From: Nitrosomonas sp. Is35
GTDB lineage: Bacteria > Pseudomonadota > Gammaproteobacteria > Burkholderiales > Nitrosomonadaceae
Direction of reading: 5' to 3'
Assembly (NCBI RefSeq): GCF_033063295.1
Contig: NZ_JAWJZH010000001.1
Location: 2,976,001-3,040,000 of the forward strand
Length of the DNA: 64,000 nt
The notes beneath the pieces are model-generated. The model searched no databases. It was given only the letters and a program-made list of their open reading frames with translations, and was not told where the DNA came from. The position numbers and the translations under genes are program-made. Shown here piece after piece: positions 47,365 through 56,477 of the stretch (positions are counted from its first letter, which is position 1; the number at the start of each line of letters is the position of its first letter).

Positions 47365-47386
47365 ACAGTATTCTCCTGAATACTGT
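47365..47386. repeat. Perfect inverted repeat over the transposase ribosome-binding site
   Basis: ACAGTATTC and its complement GAATACTGT flank TCCT (AGGA on the coding strand). In the mRNA this hairpin would place the Shine-Dalgarno sequence in its loop, a design seen in insertion sequences to limit translation. It could also be part of an IS end. Confidence 0.55.
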
Positions 47387-47485
47387 AAACAACGCTAGGA
47401 ATTCTTACAATTCAAGATAAGGATTTAGTGTTTGAAATTTTCATGAAATCTGAATTTACTTCTCAATTAACAAGACTCTTGACTA

Positions 47486-48772
47486 TCAGAGCGAGAACAA
47501 AACCATATCTGCTGTAATTTCACTTACTTGAATGCCGTTAAGCCCAATCTCCATTCCATTTCCAAACTCAACAAATGCGAATGTGGAATATTGCCTAATA
47601 TCCGTTATGCCGCCAACTAGATCCTTTATATCTCCATAACCTAACGCTGGATCAAAGAAAAATTTGTCTTCTTTAAGGTTAAAATCATACAAATAAAAGT
47701 CTCCCTTAGCATCGAAACCAAAAATATCATGTCCTTTACCCCCATTCAGATTATCTCGTCCAACTCCCGCTAAGAGAACATCGTCTCCAGCTCCGCCTCT
47801 CAGGAAATTATCGGCATCGTTTGCGATCAGAAAATCACTACCATTGCCTCCTTGCGCATTCTCGATTACCGTATCATATGCAATCCAAACATTTGGAATG
47901 CGTTCTTGGGTAACAGCAGTTTCGGCATACACCGGTTTACCGATACTCGATCCCATGCCTTCACGCAAATCAATAGTTGAACTTTGATAACCATCGTAGC
48001 GAAGCCAATCATTAGTTCCACCACTATCCCAAATGGTCTCATGGTAAGTCTGGTAATCATTATAAAAGTAATTATCATCACCGCTATGATACGAATTGTT
48101 TTTACCATACAGATATTGAATCGCTAAAATATCCAATGGCATAGGGGTTGTGGGTTCAAATGAAAGCTCAGAATTCTGGTTCCACGCAATGGCAGAGTAA
48201 CTCATGATAGTCTGAGACAGCGTATCCCAAGAGCCAGGAAGCGTTGGTGAACCCGAAAAAGGATGCTTGAGACCAAGTGCATGACCGATTTCATGTATCA
48301 TTGTGGAAAATGAGTAGGTGCCGGGTGTCCAAATGTCAGTTGCACTAGTACTATCTGCATTAACCCAGATATCACCCGCTTTTGCTGCTCCGTTTACCGG
48401 AAGGTATGCATGCGCTTGTCCAGAAGCAATCGAGCTATAAGCCACACGAATGTCGCCCACACTACTGAAAGATTCCGGTATCAATTGAAATTGAATATTT
48501 GCGACATTCGCCCATTGTTGCAGTGCCTCTGTAAAATAAAACCGATCAAATGAAGAAAGAGGCGCAAATGATGGACTCCAAGGCTCACTTCGTGTATCAG
48601 TGCTTGGTCCGTAACCTGTTATTGGATCTTGAGAAAAATATGAATCATAACCAGAAAAGCTGTAAGTAATCGATTTACTTGCCCATAGATGACCTTCAAT
48701 CAATGAGTCTATAAGATTGTTACCGGTTAGCGTTGTAGCGATAACTGCACTAGAAGTACTCGGTGTTGTCAT
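47486..48772 (-). CDS. Serralysin-type zinc metalloprotease (M10B), T1SS substrate
   Basis: A 428-residue secreted protease. The metzincin zinc motif HEIGHALGLKH (160-170) and Met-turn MSYSA (190-194) are intact. The C-terminal part contains an RTX-like calcium-binding block (GGNGSDFLIANDADNFLRGG, GAGDDVLLAG, LNGGKGHDIFGF, about 305-350). The final FVEFGNGMEIGLNGI and hydrophobic VLFSL end are typical of type I secretion signals. There is no Sec signal peptide, as expected. The ABC exporter genes are not in the window. AGGAG upstream supports the start. A relic of a related C-terminus lies about 340 bp downstream. Confidence 0.92.
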   Translation of the reverse strand: MTTPSTSSAVIATTLTGNNLIDSLIEGHLWASKSITYSFSGYDSYFSQDPITGYGPSTDTRSEPWSPSFAPLSSFDRFYFTEALQQWANVANIQFQLIPESFSSVGDIRVAYSSIASGQAHAYLPVNGAAKAGDIWVNADSTSATDIWTPGTYSFSTMIHEIGHALGLKHPFSGSPTLPGSWDTLSQTIMSYSAIAWNQNSELSFEPTTPMPLDILAIQYLYGKNNSYHSGDDNYFYNDYQTYHETIWDSGGTNDWLRYDGYQSSTIDLREGMGSSIGKPVYAETAVTQERIPNVWIAYDTVIENAQGGNGSDFLIANDADNFLRGGAGDDVLLAGVGRDNLNGGKGHDIFGFDAKGDFYLYDFNLKEDKFFFDPALGYGDIKDLVGGITDIRQYSTFAFVEFGNGMEIGLNGIQVSEITADMVLFSL

Positions 48773-48918
48773 GTTATATGCTCCTACAATTATTAAGTTA
48801 ATTAATGATATTCATGTGATTTTCTGATTGATTACAGGAACATCATAATCTCTTGGCGAGAACGGCAATATACGTAGTTTTACCAGCAGATATTCATTCT
48901 GCAATGTAGTGCGAGCAC

Positions 48919-49518
48919 TTATGGCTCGGTTACCAGAGCGGCTAGAAATGCTTGATCCTCAAAAAGTGCTTTCATTCCATTTTCAAGCGCTCTGTTAAGT
49001 GCAAGCCTTGCATTCTCCCCGCCTGCAAGTTGCGTGTTAGGTTCGATACCTTGTGCAATAACTTGTCGTGAATACAGTTGAGCTCCTTTCTTCGATTTAA
49101 CAGTCACTGACATATTCAAATCGGCAATTGCATCACCAGAAAAAAAGCCCATTTTATGGTCGCTATAAAATCGGGCCAGATCCCCAGCAATCTGAATGCG
49201 AGCAGCATCTGCATCAAGTTGAAACCCTCGTGCCTTGAGTTCTTGCTCGATGGCTCTTTGGATAGTAACAGTGACATCCTCTGTCGCCAGAATTGGAGCC
49301 ATTTCCATTCCATATCCATTCTTTTTATTACTGACTTTGCTTTTATCTTGCCGCAGATCTGAAATTTTAACCGCAACAGAGATATTACCTGCTCCAGGTA
49401 TCTGCATCACACCGTGTTGTTGCTTATACTGAAGTTCAATTCGATCCGTGGTGAGCGCGCATCCTGCAAGACTAAAAGCTGCGAAACAAGCTGTAATGGC
49501 AAGTATTTTCATGTTCAT
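48919..49518 (-). CDS. YajG-family lipoprotein
   Basis: A 199-residue lipoprotein with the lipobox SLAGC (about residue 19). It has YajG-like features: VAVKISDLRQDKS, the EDVTVTIQRAIEQELKARGF helix, and the C-terminal ENARLALNRALENGMKALFED. YajG proteins are outer-membrane-associated lipoproteins of unknown function. AAGGA upstream supports the start (ATG 49518, or the second ATG two codons on). It lies between the M48-like lipoprotein and the metalloprotease genes, all on the minus strand but with gaps over 120 bp. Confidence 0.82.
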   Translation of the reverse strand: MNMKILAITACFAAFSLAGCALTTDRIELQYKQQHGVMQIPGAGNISVAVKISDLRQDKSKVSNKKNGYGMEMAPILATEDVTVTIQRAIEQELKARGFQLDADAARIQIAGDLARFYSDHKMGFFSGDAIADLNMSVTVKSKKGAQLYSRQVIAQGIEPNTQLAGGENARLALNRALENGMKALFEDQAFLAALVTEP

Positions 49519-49642
49519 GTTGTTTTTTCCTTGTAAAAAAATAGTTTTTTAGAATTTTTGTGGAGTCGATTAATGAGTAATGTGATTTTCTTTATCCGCG
49601 ATAACCTAAACATCGTGTTATCCAGACCTTCCTGATCTTTAT

Positions 49643-50734
49643 TTAGAGATTGAGAGCATAGGGGGAATCGCCCCTTTGGATTCTTTCTGTGATTTCTTTT
49701 TGCGTGGCCTCCATGGTCAAGAAGCGCTCCTGCAAGAAAGGATGAGAGTTTTTTAGCTCATTGATAATTTTTGGATCGTCGAATTCCTGAGCTCTGCGCC
49801 AGAATGCCGGTACATTTTCTATTTCATATCCAGTCATATTCATCAAATGCAGACTATCTTGATCTGCCTGTTGCAGTTGACTGACCGAAATACCCCCAGC
49901 CATTGAATTTCCTGCTTCCCAGCCAAGTTGGGTAAATGTACCAGTAACAAATGTTCCTCCCGTCACTAAGCCGAGAGCCACATCCGCCGCTCCGCCGAAA
50001 ATACCACCGACAACGCCCCCCAAAACGCCGGTGATTTTATTTGTTCTTTGATGTTTTCTAGCATTATGGGCAAGTTGATGGCTCACGATTGCGGCAATCT
50101 CTTCATCAGATCTGGCAAAATGCAATAAGCCCCTGGAAACCTGAACAACTTCACCATCCGCAGCTGTGTTTATAGAATATTCATTACCCATAAGAACTTT
50201 GCTTTTGCAAGCCATGACCGGTGTCACGGAAATCATCTTGCGCTCGCCGGCCCGTTGTAGGGTAAATGTAACGGAGTTTCCGGTAGCCGCCGCTTCATTG
50301 ATCATTTTCAAAGTATCCGGAACTGTTTGCGCAACCACCCCGTTAACTTCCACGATTTTGTCGTCAGACTTGAGCCCTGCCGAATCTGCCGGTGATGAGG
50401 GGACTACAAAGGATATCTGCGGCTCGCTGCCGAGGTTGAGTTTTGATTGCGCCACTTCGCGCCACTCAGGTTGAAGTTGCTGATTTGACCAGAATTGGAC
50501 GCCAAGATAAGTGGCAATGTGATCCAGCTTCTTACAATAATCGATTCCTTTGGTTAAAACTCTGAAAGAGACTGATTCAAGCCTATCCGAATCACGCCGC
50601 CATTTTTTTATTTGTTCTGTCCATGCTTCTTTTTGCGCTTCCGTAATCTCCGTGCGCTCTTTTGGGTTATGCGTTTGAGTCGCACAAGCAGTTAATAGCA
50701 ACAAGACAGCCAGTAATAAAATTTTCATGATCAT
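49643..50734 (-). CDS. PDZ-M48 lipoprotein, probably catalytically inactive
   Basis: A 363-residue lipoprotein with lipobox LTAC (about residue 17) and a PDZ domain at about 105-170 (SFVVPSSPADSAGLKSDDKI, VEVNG). An M48 peptidase-like region follows, with segments for the zinc site. The motif HExxH reads HQLAH (219-223), with the catalytic Glu replaced by Gln. The usual ExEAD third-ligand region reads QQAD (288-291), so the third zinc ligand also appears to be Gln. The fold is clear but hydrolysis is unlikely. It may be a chaperone-like or regulatory protein. The ATG at 50728 is an alternative start. Confidence 0.85.
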   Translation of the reverse strand: MIMKILLLAVLLLLTACATQTHNPKERTEITEAQKEAWTEQIKKWRRDSDRLESVSFRVLTKGIDYCKKLDHIATYLGVQFWSNQQLQPEWREVAQSKLNLGSEPQISFVVPSSPADSAGLKSDDKIVEVNGVVAQTVPDTLKMINEAAATGNSVTFTLQRAGERKMISVTPVMACKSKVLMGNEYSINTAADGEVVQVSRGLLHFARSDEEIAAIVSHQLAHNARKHQRTNKITGVLGGVVGGIFGGAADVALGLVTGGTFVTGTFTQLGWEAGNSMAGGISVSQLQQADQDSLHLMNMTGYEIENVPAFWRRAQEFDDPKIINELKNSHPFLQERFLTMEATQKEITERIQRGDSPYALNL

Positions 50735-50883
50735 CCATTCCCTGGTTTTTCGTTAAAAAAATCCTTTAGTCTCAGAAGTCTTCGAACAAACCGATTATTC
50801 AAGCAAAACTTATTGTGAAACCAATATGATTTTTACGATAACAGCCAGAATGAATGATTGATATTGATAGAACTACGTATGGA

Positions 50884-50917
50884 AATTGTCCGGGAAACCG
50901 GTATTTTCCGGACAATT
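50884..50917. terminator. Strong hairpin after the exoprotein gene
   Basis: AATTGTCCGG (50884-50893) pairs with CCGGACAATT (50908-50917). The stem extends inward through a G-T and A-T pairs, and the hairpin lies 15 bp after the exoprotein stop. No long U-tract follows on the minus strand, so it may be an imperfect terminator or an mRNA 3'-end stabiliser of the five-gene operon. Confidence 0.55.
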
Positions 50918-50932
50918 AGAAGTAATGCGGAG

Positions 50933-53900
50933 CTAAAACACCGGCGACAACAACAAATCCCTGGCACGCAATGGCTGCGCTCCACGCCCGGATTGCAACA
51001 AAGAACTACTGTCACTGACCTCGCACATGTCGCGATTTAATACATTGGAATCGAATGATTCTATGGCCAGATTGGTCATCATTGCATTCAAATTGAGTTG
51101 CGGTGTGATTGCATTGATTGTGCCATTGACTCCATCGGGTGCAACAGCTTGAATAACATTCAGTCCTGACAAAGGTTGAAATTGAAATGGCGTATTACCA
51201 CCGACAAATAATAAATTTCCGCTAGGAATGATGATTGGCACCTGAATATTGATATCACCGCCACTCGCATTCGCTGCCAGTGTATTTGCTTCAATAAAAC
51301 CGGTATCGAGAATCAGGAAGTTTGAAGCAAGATTGATATCACCACCATTACCTGTAGGACCATCAACAGAGGTTGTAACAGACGAGTTAGATAATGAAAG
51401 AGCTTCTTTTGCACTGATCTCTATTTTTCCGCCATGACCGATAATCGATTTGGTATTGATTTGCGATGAATCGTTGAGATACAAAGAACCGTTAGTAAGA
51501 TTAATTTCAATATTCCCGGACTCCTTAGGGATACCAACACGTGCCAAATTTATTGTTGTAATAAATGCTCGGTGATTTAATTGAATATCTCCACTGGAGG
51601 CATTTATTTTGATATTCCCCACACCACCATTTAGCCAAAAAAGCGCGCCACTTGAAATTACGGAATTATCGATTGCCATTTTTCCAACGTCAACTATTAC
51701 CTCCCCCGCTCTGCCTACAGAGTAACTACTTGAACCGATTTCTCCACCACTCAACATATGCAACAGATCAGTTACTGTTACGCTTACACGTCCGGCATTA
51801 CCCATACTATTACTTGCAGTGGCACTAAAAATACCAGTGACATTTTCTGATAACCCACCACCATCAATGATCAACTCTCCCGCAGAAACTAAAGTCTCTC
51901 CGGCATTTCCCTGAGATTGACTTAATGCACTTGAACTAATTTGTCCACCATCTATTAGTCTTAAAGTATCCGCTACCTTGACAGTTACTTTTCCAGCATC
52001 ACCCGAGCTACCCGGTTGCGCCGAACTTGAAATACCTGTAAGACCATCTCCTGAATAACCAGAGCCGTCAATCGTGATTTGCTTTGCAGAGACTTCAACC
52101 TCCCCAGCAATTCCTTCTGAAGAAGTATCCGAACCAATTTGCCCACTTCTCAGCAGCTCTATCGTATCGGCCACTACTACAGTCACTTTTCCTGCATCCC
52201 CTGTGCTTTTTTCGGTAGCAGTGCTGGCAATCGCAGTAGCGAAATTCGATGAATTTTGCCCATCAATTTTCAATCGATGGGCAGTAACATGCACTTCACC
52301 TGCTTTTCCTTGCGAGAAGGTGCTTGAGGAAATTTGTCCGCTCCCTTGCAATTTCAATGTCTCCGTCACATCTACATATACCGCCCCCGCATTGCCAGTG
52401 CCATACTCCGCCTGGCTCGAAATACCGGACTTGAAGCCTTGTCCGTCGATTTCCAAATTACGAGCGGTAACCCTTACTTCACCGGCATTTCCTCGAGAGA
52501 AAGCTCCCGAATTTATAGACCCCCCGCCGACTAATTTTAACGTATCGGCAACCGAGACCTTAATTTGTCCAGTATCATAAGCGCTACCATTGCGCGCTTG
52601 ACTTGCAATACTTGTAACAACATTTGATAAGCCCTTGCCATCAATTTCCAATCGACTTGCCGAAACATTGATGTTGCCTGCTTTTCCCTGAGAAAAAGCA
52701 CTAGCGGAAATTTGCCCTCCAGCTATCAAATTCAGCGTATCTATTACCTCCACAATCACATTCCCAGCATCGTTTGCACTTCCTTCACGAGCCTGACTTG
52801 AAATACCAGTAGCAACGCCTTGCAAGCCAAGTCCATTTATCTCGATTTGATTTGCCGATACAAATACATCGCCAGACTTTCCTTGGGAAAAAGTGTTTGA
52901 GAAAATTTGCCCTCCTCCAGTCATTCTTAATGCATCTGTAACTGTCACGGTTACATTCCCTGCATCGCCAGTGCTGCCTTTTTCAGCGCGGCTAGCAATG
53001 CCAGTATAAATTTTCGGTTGACCTATTCCAAGAATCTCTGCTTTTTTTGCAGAAACAGTGACATTACCGGCCTTTCCTTGTCCCAAAGCTTGTGAATAGA
53101 TCCGACCGATTCCTTGTATTCTTAATGCATCTTCTACTACAACTTTAATTTCTCCACCTGTTCCAGCACCCGAAGCTATGCTTGTAAAAATAGAGTTATC
53201 GATTAACAAATTTTTTACATTGATATCAATTCCTTGGCTGGATGACATCGGAATGCCAAAGTTTGCAACACTCAAGATGCTATTAGTTGCAACAAAATCA
53301 CCCGATCGAATCACTAGCCGCCCAGATCCGTTACCTGAGGCATCCAGAAATGCATTTTGAATAGTTAGATTACCTGCCGTGGCATAACTTGATGGAGCAT
53401 TCAGTTCGATAGTTGCAGCTTCTTTTCCTGTTGCAATGAGCTGCAAATCAAGACCATTCTGAGTCAAATCATTATTGAGAATGGCTTCACTCATAATCGA
53501 CGTATTATTAATCTGGACTTGATTGCCTACAAATGCAATATCCGAACCTGACCGGAAACTAAGCTCAGTGGGTATTAACGATGAGTTACTTAAGGTCAGA
53601 TTCCCTGTTTCATTTCCTAGAAACCCGAATGACTCCGGAGTGGCTGAAGATAAAGAGCTGGCACTCGTTTCACCGGCAGCATATTGATGTCCATCACTAA
53701 AATTCAAATTACTCGCCGTACTCACATAAAAAGAACCGGGAACATCAACGGATGCGCCTGAGCCGAAAGTAATGCCAGCGGGGTTGATGAAGAAAAAACT
53801 GGGCGAGCTGCCAGCATTGGTCATTTGAAGCTTGCCGTCAATCAGCGATTCTGAACCGCCGGTAACTCGAGTGATGACATTGGCCAGATCGGGTGTATTT

Positions 53901-54166
53901 AACTTAAACCAGGCGGTATCAGTTGCTCCAATACTAAAATCCGAGAAGCTATAGAACAAATTATGACCCGACAATTTACCGTTAATTTCCGACAGGGTGT
54001 AGGGATGGCTTGAGCCGGGTGCGTTGATATTAAATTCGGCAATTCCTGATAATGAGCCATCTGTTTGGATATGGGTATTGACTGCTGCTGCGTTACTGGC
54101 AAGCAGCAGTGCTGCGATGCCTATGGCAAATTCGTTAATCAGGGAAAAGCAATGGCAATTTTTCAT
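50933..54166 (-). CDS. Filamentous-haemagglutinin-like TPS exoprotein
   Basis: A 1077-residue secreted beta-helix protein, the TpsA partner of the FhaC-type translocator upstream. The start ATG 54166 overlaps the CHAT gene stop (ATGA), so translation is coupled. Residues 1-28 are a signal peptide (ALLLASNAAA). Residues about 29-250 are the TPS secretion domain with NPAG (128-131), GSGASVDVPGSFYVST and related motifs. Residues 338-836 are eight repeats of 61-67 residues (GxVxVxVxDxLxLxxGGQI ... SQGKAGxVxVxAxxLxIDG). The C-terminus has a single Cys and CEVSDSSSLLQSGRG, a C...GRG pattern I also associate with TPS proteins found beside CHAT genes. It is probably an adhesin or surface fibre. Confidence 0.9.
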   Translation of the reverse strand: MKNCHCFSLINEFAIGIAALLLASNAAAVNTHIQTDGSLSGIAEFNINAPGSSHPYTLSEINGKLSGHNLFYSFSDFSIGATDTAWFKLNTPDLANVITRVTGGSESLIDGKLQMTNAGSSPSFFFINPAGITFGSGASVDVPGSFYVSTASNLNFSDGHQYAAGETSASSLSSATPESFGFLGNETGNLTLSNSSLIPTELSFRSGSDIAFVGNQVQINNTSIMSEAILNNDLTQNGLDLQLIATGKEAATIELNAPSSYATAGNLTIQNAFLDASGNGSGRLVIRSGDFVATNSILSVANFGIPMSSSQGIDINVKNLLIDNSIFTSIASGAGTGGEIKVVVEDALRIQGIGRIYSQALGQGKAGNVTVSAKKAEILGIGQPKIYTGIASRAEKGSTGDAGNVTVTVTDALRMTGGGQIFSNTFSQGKSGDVFVSANQIEINGLGLQGVATGISSQAREGSANDAGNVIVEVIDTLNLIAGGQISASAFSQGKAGNINVSASRLEIDGKGLSNVVTSIASQARNGSAYDTGQIKVSVADTLKLVGGGSINSGAFSRGNAGEVRVTARNLEIDGQGFKSGISSQAEYGTGNAGAVYVDVTETLKLQGSGQISSSTFSQGKAGEVHVTAHRLKIDGQNSSNFATAIASTATEKSTGDAGKVTVVVADTIELLRSGQIGSDTSSEGIAGEVEVSAKQITIDGSGYSGDGLTGISSSAQPGSSGDAGKVTVKVADTLRLIDGGQISSSALSQSQGNAGETLVSAGELIIDGGGLSENVTGIFSATASNSMGNAGRVSVTVTDLLHMLSGGEIGSSSYSVGRAGEVIVDVGKMAIDNSVISSGALFWLNGGVGNIKINASSGDIQLNHRAFITTINLARVGIPKESGNIEINLTNGSLYLNDSSQINTKSIIGHGGKIEISAKEALSLSNSSVTTSVDGPTGNGGDINLASNFLILDTGFIEANTLAANASGGDINIQVPIIIPSGNLLFVGGNTPFQFQPLSGLNVIQAVAPDGVNGTINAITPQLNLNAMMTNLAIESFDSNVLNRDMCEVSDSSSLLQSGRGAQPLRARDLLLSPVF

Positions 54167-56463
54167 AACCAATTTCCAACCAGAATAAACGGTGACCAAA
54201 AAGAAGGATGACGAAGGTGGTCAGTCTTTAACAATTCCAATTGCGCTTGGCGGAGCGCTTCCGCCTTACTCTTATGTTGCATCAGGTTTTTATAGAAACT
54301 GATCATCAATTGTGAAGCCGCCTCATCGGAAATCGGCCATAGCGAACCAAGCGCGCTTTTTGCATCCGCTTTGAGCGCTGCTCCGGTAAAACCCAGCGGA
54401 GCGCGATCGTCGCCTTCGGCCGTTTCGCAAGCACTGAATGTCAGTAACTGGATCCCTTTTGTAGCATCCTTGCCTCTCTTCAAGAAACTTTTAAGATCAT
54501 CCAGCTTTAGAATGTCGTCGTAGGCCATTAAAAAACTTTTATCTGCGTCGGATGAGAAAAAGCCGTGCGATGCGATATGCACGATGTCGAATGATTGGGT
54601 GGAAACTTGTTGATAAAAATTGGCTACGGTAAATTGCTCGTTCAGTAGAAGTGTGCTTTTCAGTGCTTCTTTAAGGCTGACCAGCTCTGTTTCCACACCA
54701 GGCAAGCTTAGCTTACTCTGAATATCTTGTAACCCGCTCACAGGAGTATGAGTTTCACTGGTGATCGCGGGATTTCGAAGATGATGATTGGATAGGCTGC
54801 GTGAAACTATCTGTTGGTCGCGATATTGTGAATCAGCCAGCAGCAACTTATTGATCGTTGATTCCGATATTTTCTCAACAGCGGGACCTGGTTTACTAAT
54901 TCCGGCAAGTAAAGTTTGGTAAGTGTGTAATGGACGGCTATTCCTGTTTCCTAACAAACTCATCCCGGGTGATACGGAAACTGCATACCTCTCAATCAAA
55001 TGCTTTCTGCCATCATATAGAGCAGCAAAAGGCACCAATCTCATCATGCCATCAGGTACGATCACAAGCGTTTTGATGGATTCTTTTTCCAAGTCACGCT
55101 CTATGGGTGCAATCATCCATCGATAGATATTTTCAGCCGGTTGCTGATAAGCATCCGAGTCACCCATATCTCCTGGAGAAATCGTCCATTTGCGCAACTG
55201 ACTGGATAGACTATTAATTGCATCACGGAGTTGTTCTCTCGAAACAGAAACGGAAAACTGGCGTATCGTTTTGCCGATACCAACCAGCAACTCCAGCCGA
55301 TCTTCTAAAATAATCGGATACAGGATAGCAGCTTGCATATCCATGTCATCCAGCCTACTGCGTTGCATTCCTTCGATCAAACAGCGCCCGCCCAAAAAAT
55401 CTTCCAGCTCGGATTGCTTGATTAATTCGATAGTTTGACGCGCTAGTAACAATGTTTGTTGCTTGGCCTCGCCATTTTGGTGTCCGGCTTTTCTCAACAA
55501 TTGATGGGTATAGCCTAAATATATAGGCTCCAAGGTTTTACGGAAAGACGATTTGCCATCTTCGTATGACACTGGAATATCCCTGCGTATGGCCTGAACG
55601 TAATCAACTGCTTTTCCGAAAGCGATTAAAGCTTCATTGTCACGCTCTTGCTGCTGGTAGATTCTGCCCTTGCGCCATTCAATCTGAATCATTAAATCAT
55701 CCACATTCATTCGATCTGTCAGCGAAGCAGCCAATTCGCTTAACGCCAGCGCTTGTTCACTTTTGCCTTGCGACTCATAAAACTCGGCAAGGCTATCGAG
55801 TGCTTCGATGCGCAACGATTTATCCGTACTGACGGTGCTATCAGCGTGTGCGCTTTCCAACACACGCTGTATGAGTTCGGTATGTGACGGTAGCGCATAC
55901 GATTTTACGATTGACGCCAAATTCAAATAATATCGAATCCGCTCATCAGCAGAATCAACAGCAGCAATTTCAGAGAGAATTGTTGTAAAGCCGAGCAGAT
56001 TGACGTTTTCTGGTTGAACACGCATCTGATTTAATTTAATCCTTAATGCCAAGATTGGATCGTTCTCGACAAGCTCGGCAGCAAGCCGAAAGAATTGCGG
56101 CGGCTTGGTTTGATCCTGCATCTTCAAGTAAAGCACACCCAGACTGTTGGCATAACCTGCTTTGCGTTGTTTCTCTTCGGTCAGCTCGTATGCTTTAAGT
56201 AAAGATTCTTCTGCCTCGCTGTAGCGTTGCATGATGAATAAGGTATTGCCTCTGATTCCATAGGCGAGAGATTGCTGTTCTTGGGTTATTCTGTTTCCTA
56301 AAATACTCTCAGCCTCTCGTAGCGCCAAGTAATATTGCTCCTTACCCAGATAATCGTTGGCTTTTTGTAATAAATCATCGGTGGGTGTTTTAGCAAGCGT
56401 ACCGTTAGAAAAACAGGCGATTAGAAGTGCAGCAAGCAGGAGAATGGTCATACGGTAGTGCAT
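54163..56463 (-). CDS. Exported TPR-CHAT caspase-like protease
   Basis: A 766-residue protein with a signal peptide (MTILLLAALLIACFSNGTLA; IAC could be a lipobox), TPR-like repeats (about 30-330), a linker, and a CHAT domain at about 430-766. The catalytic dyad is intact: H633 in HIASHGFF and C679 in SACETAEGD. Other CHAT signatures are PFAALYDG, GFTGAALKADAKSALGSLW and the C-terminal HPSFWSPFILVG. CHAT is the caspase-fold family that includes separase-like and CRISPR-associated TPR-CHAT proteases. The signal indicates periplasmic or outer-membrane action. The gene overlaps the exoprotein start by 4 bases and lies 14 bp after the translocator gene. AAGGAG is upstream. Confidence 0.92.
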   Translation of the reverse strand: MHYRMTILLLAALLIACFSNGTLAKTPTDDLLQKANDYLGKEQYYLALREAESILGNRITQEQQSLAYGIRGNTLFIMQRYSEAEESLLKAYELTEEKQRKAGYANSLGVLYLKMQDQTKPPQFFRLAAELVENDPILALRIKLNQMRVQPENVNLLGFTTILSEIAAVDSADERIRYYLNLASIVKSYALPSHTELIQRVLESAHADSTVSTDKSLRIEALDSLAEFYESQGKSEQALALSELAASLTDRMNVDDLMIQIEWRKGRIYQQQERDNEALIAFGKAVDYVQAIRRDIPVSYEDGKSSFRKTLEPIYLGYTHQLLRKAGHQNGEAKQQTLLLARQTIELIKQSELEDFLGGRCLIEGMQRSRLDDMDMQAAILYPIILEDRLELLVGIGKTIRQFSVSVSREQLRDAINSLSSQLRKWTISPGDMGDSDAYQQPAENIYRWMIAPIERDLEKESIKTLVIVPDGMMRLVPFAALYDGRKHLIERYAVSVSPGMSLLGNRNSRPLHTYQTLLAGISKPGPAVEKISESTINKLLLADSQYRDQQIVSRSLSNHHLRNPAITSETHTPVSGLQDIQSKLSLPGVETELVSLKEALKSTLLLNEQFTVANFYQQVSTQSFDIVHIASHGFFSSDADKSFLMAYDDILKLDDLKSFLKRGKDATKGIQLLTFSACETAEGDDRAPLGFTGAALKADAKSALGSLWPISDEAASQLMISFYKNLMQHKSKAEALRQAQLELLKTDHLRHPSFWSPFILVGNWL

Positions 56464-56477
56464 TTTTATAGGCTCCT

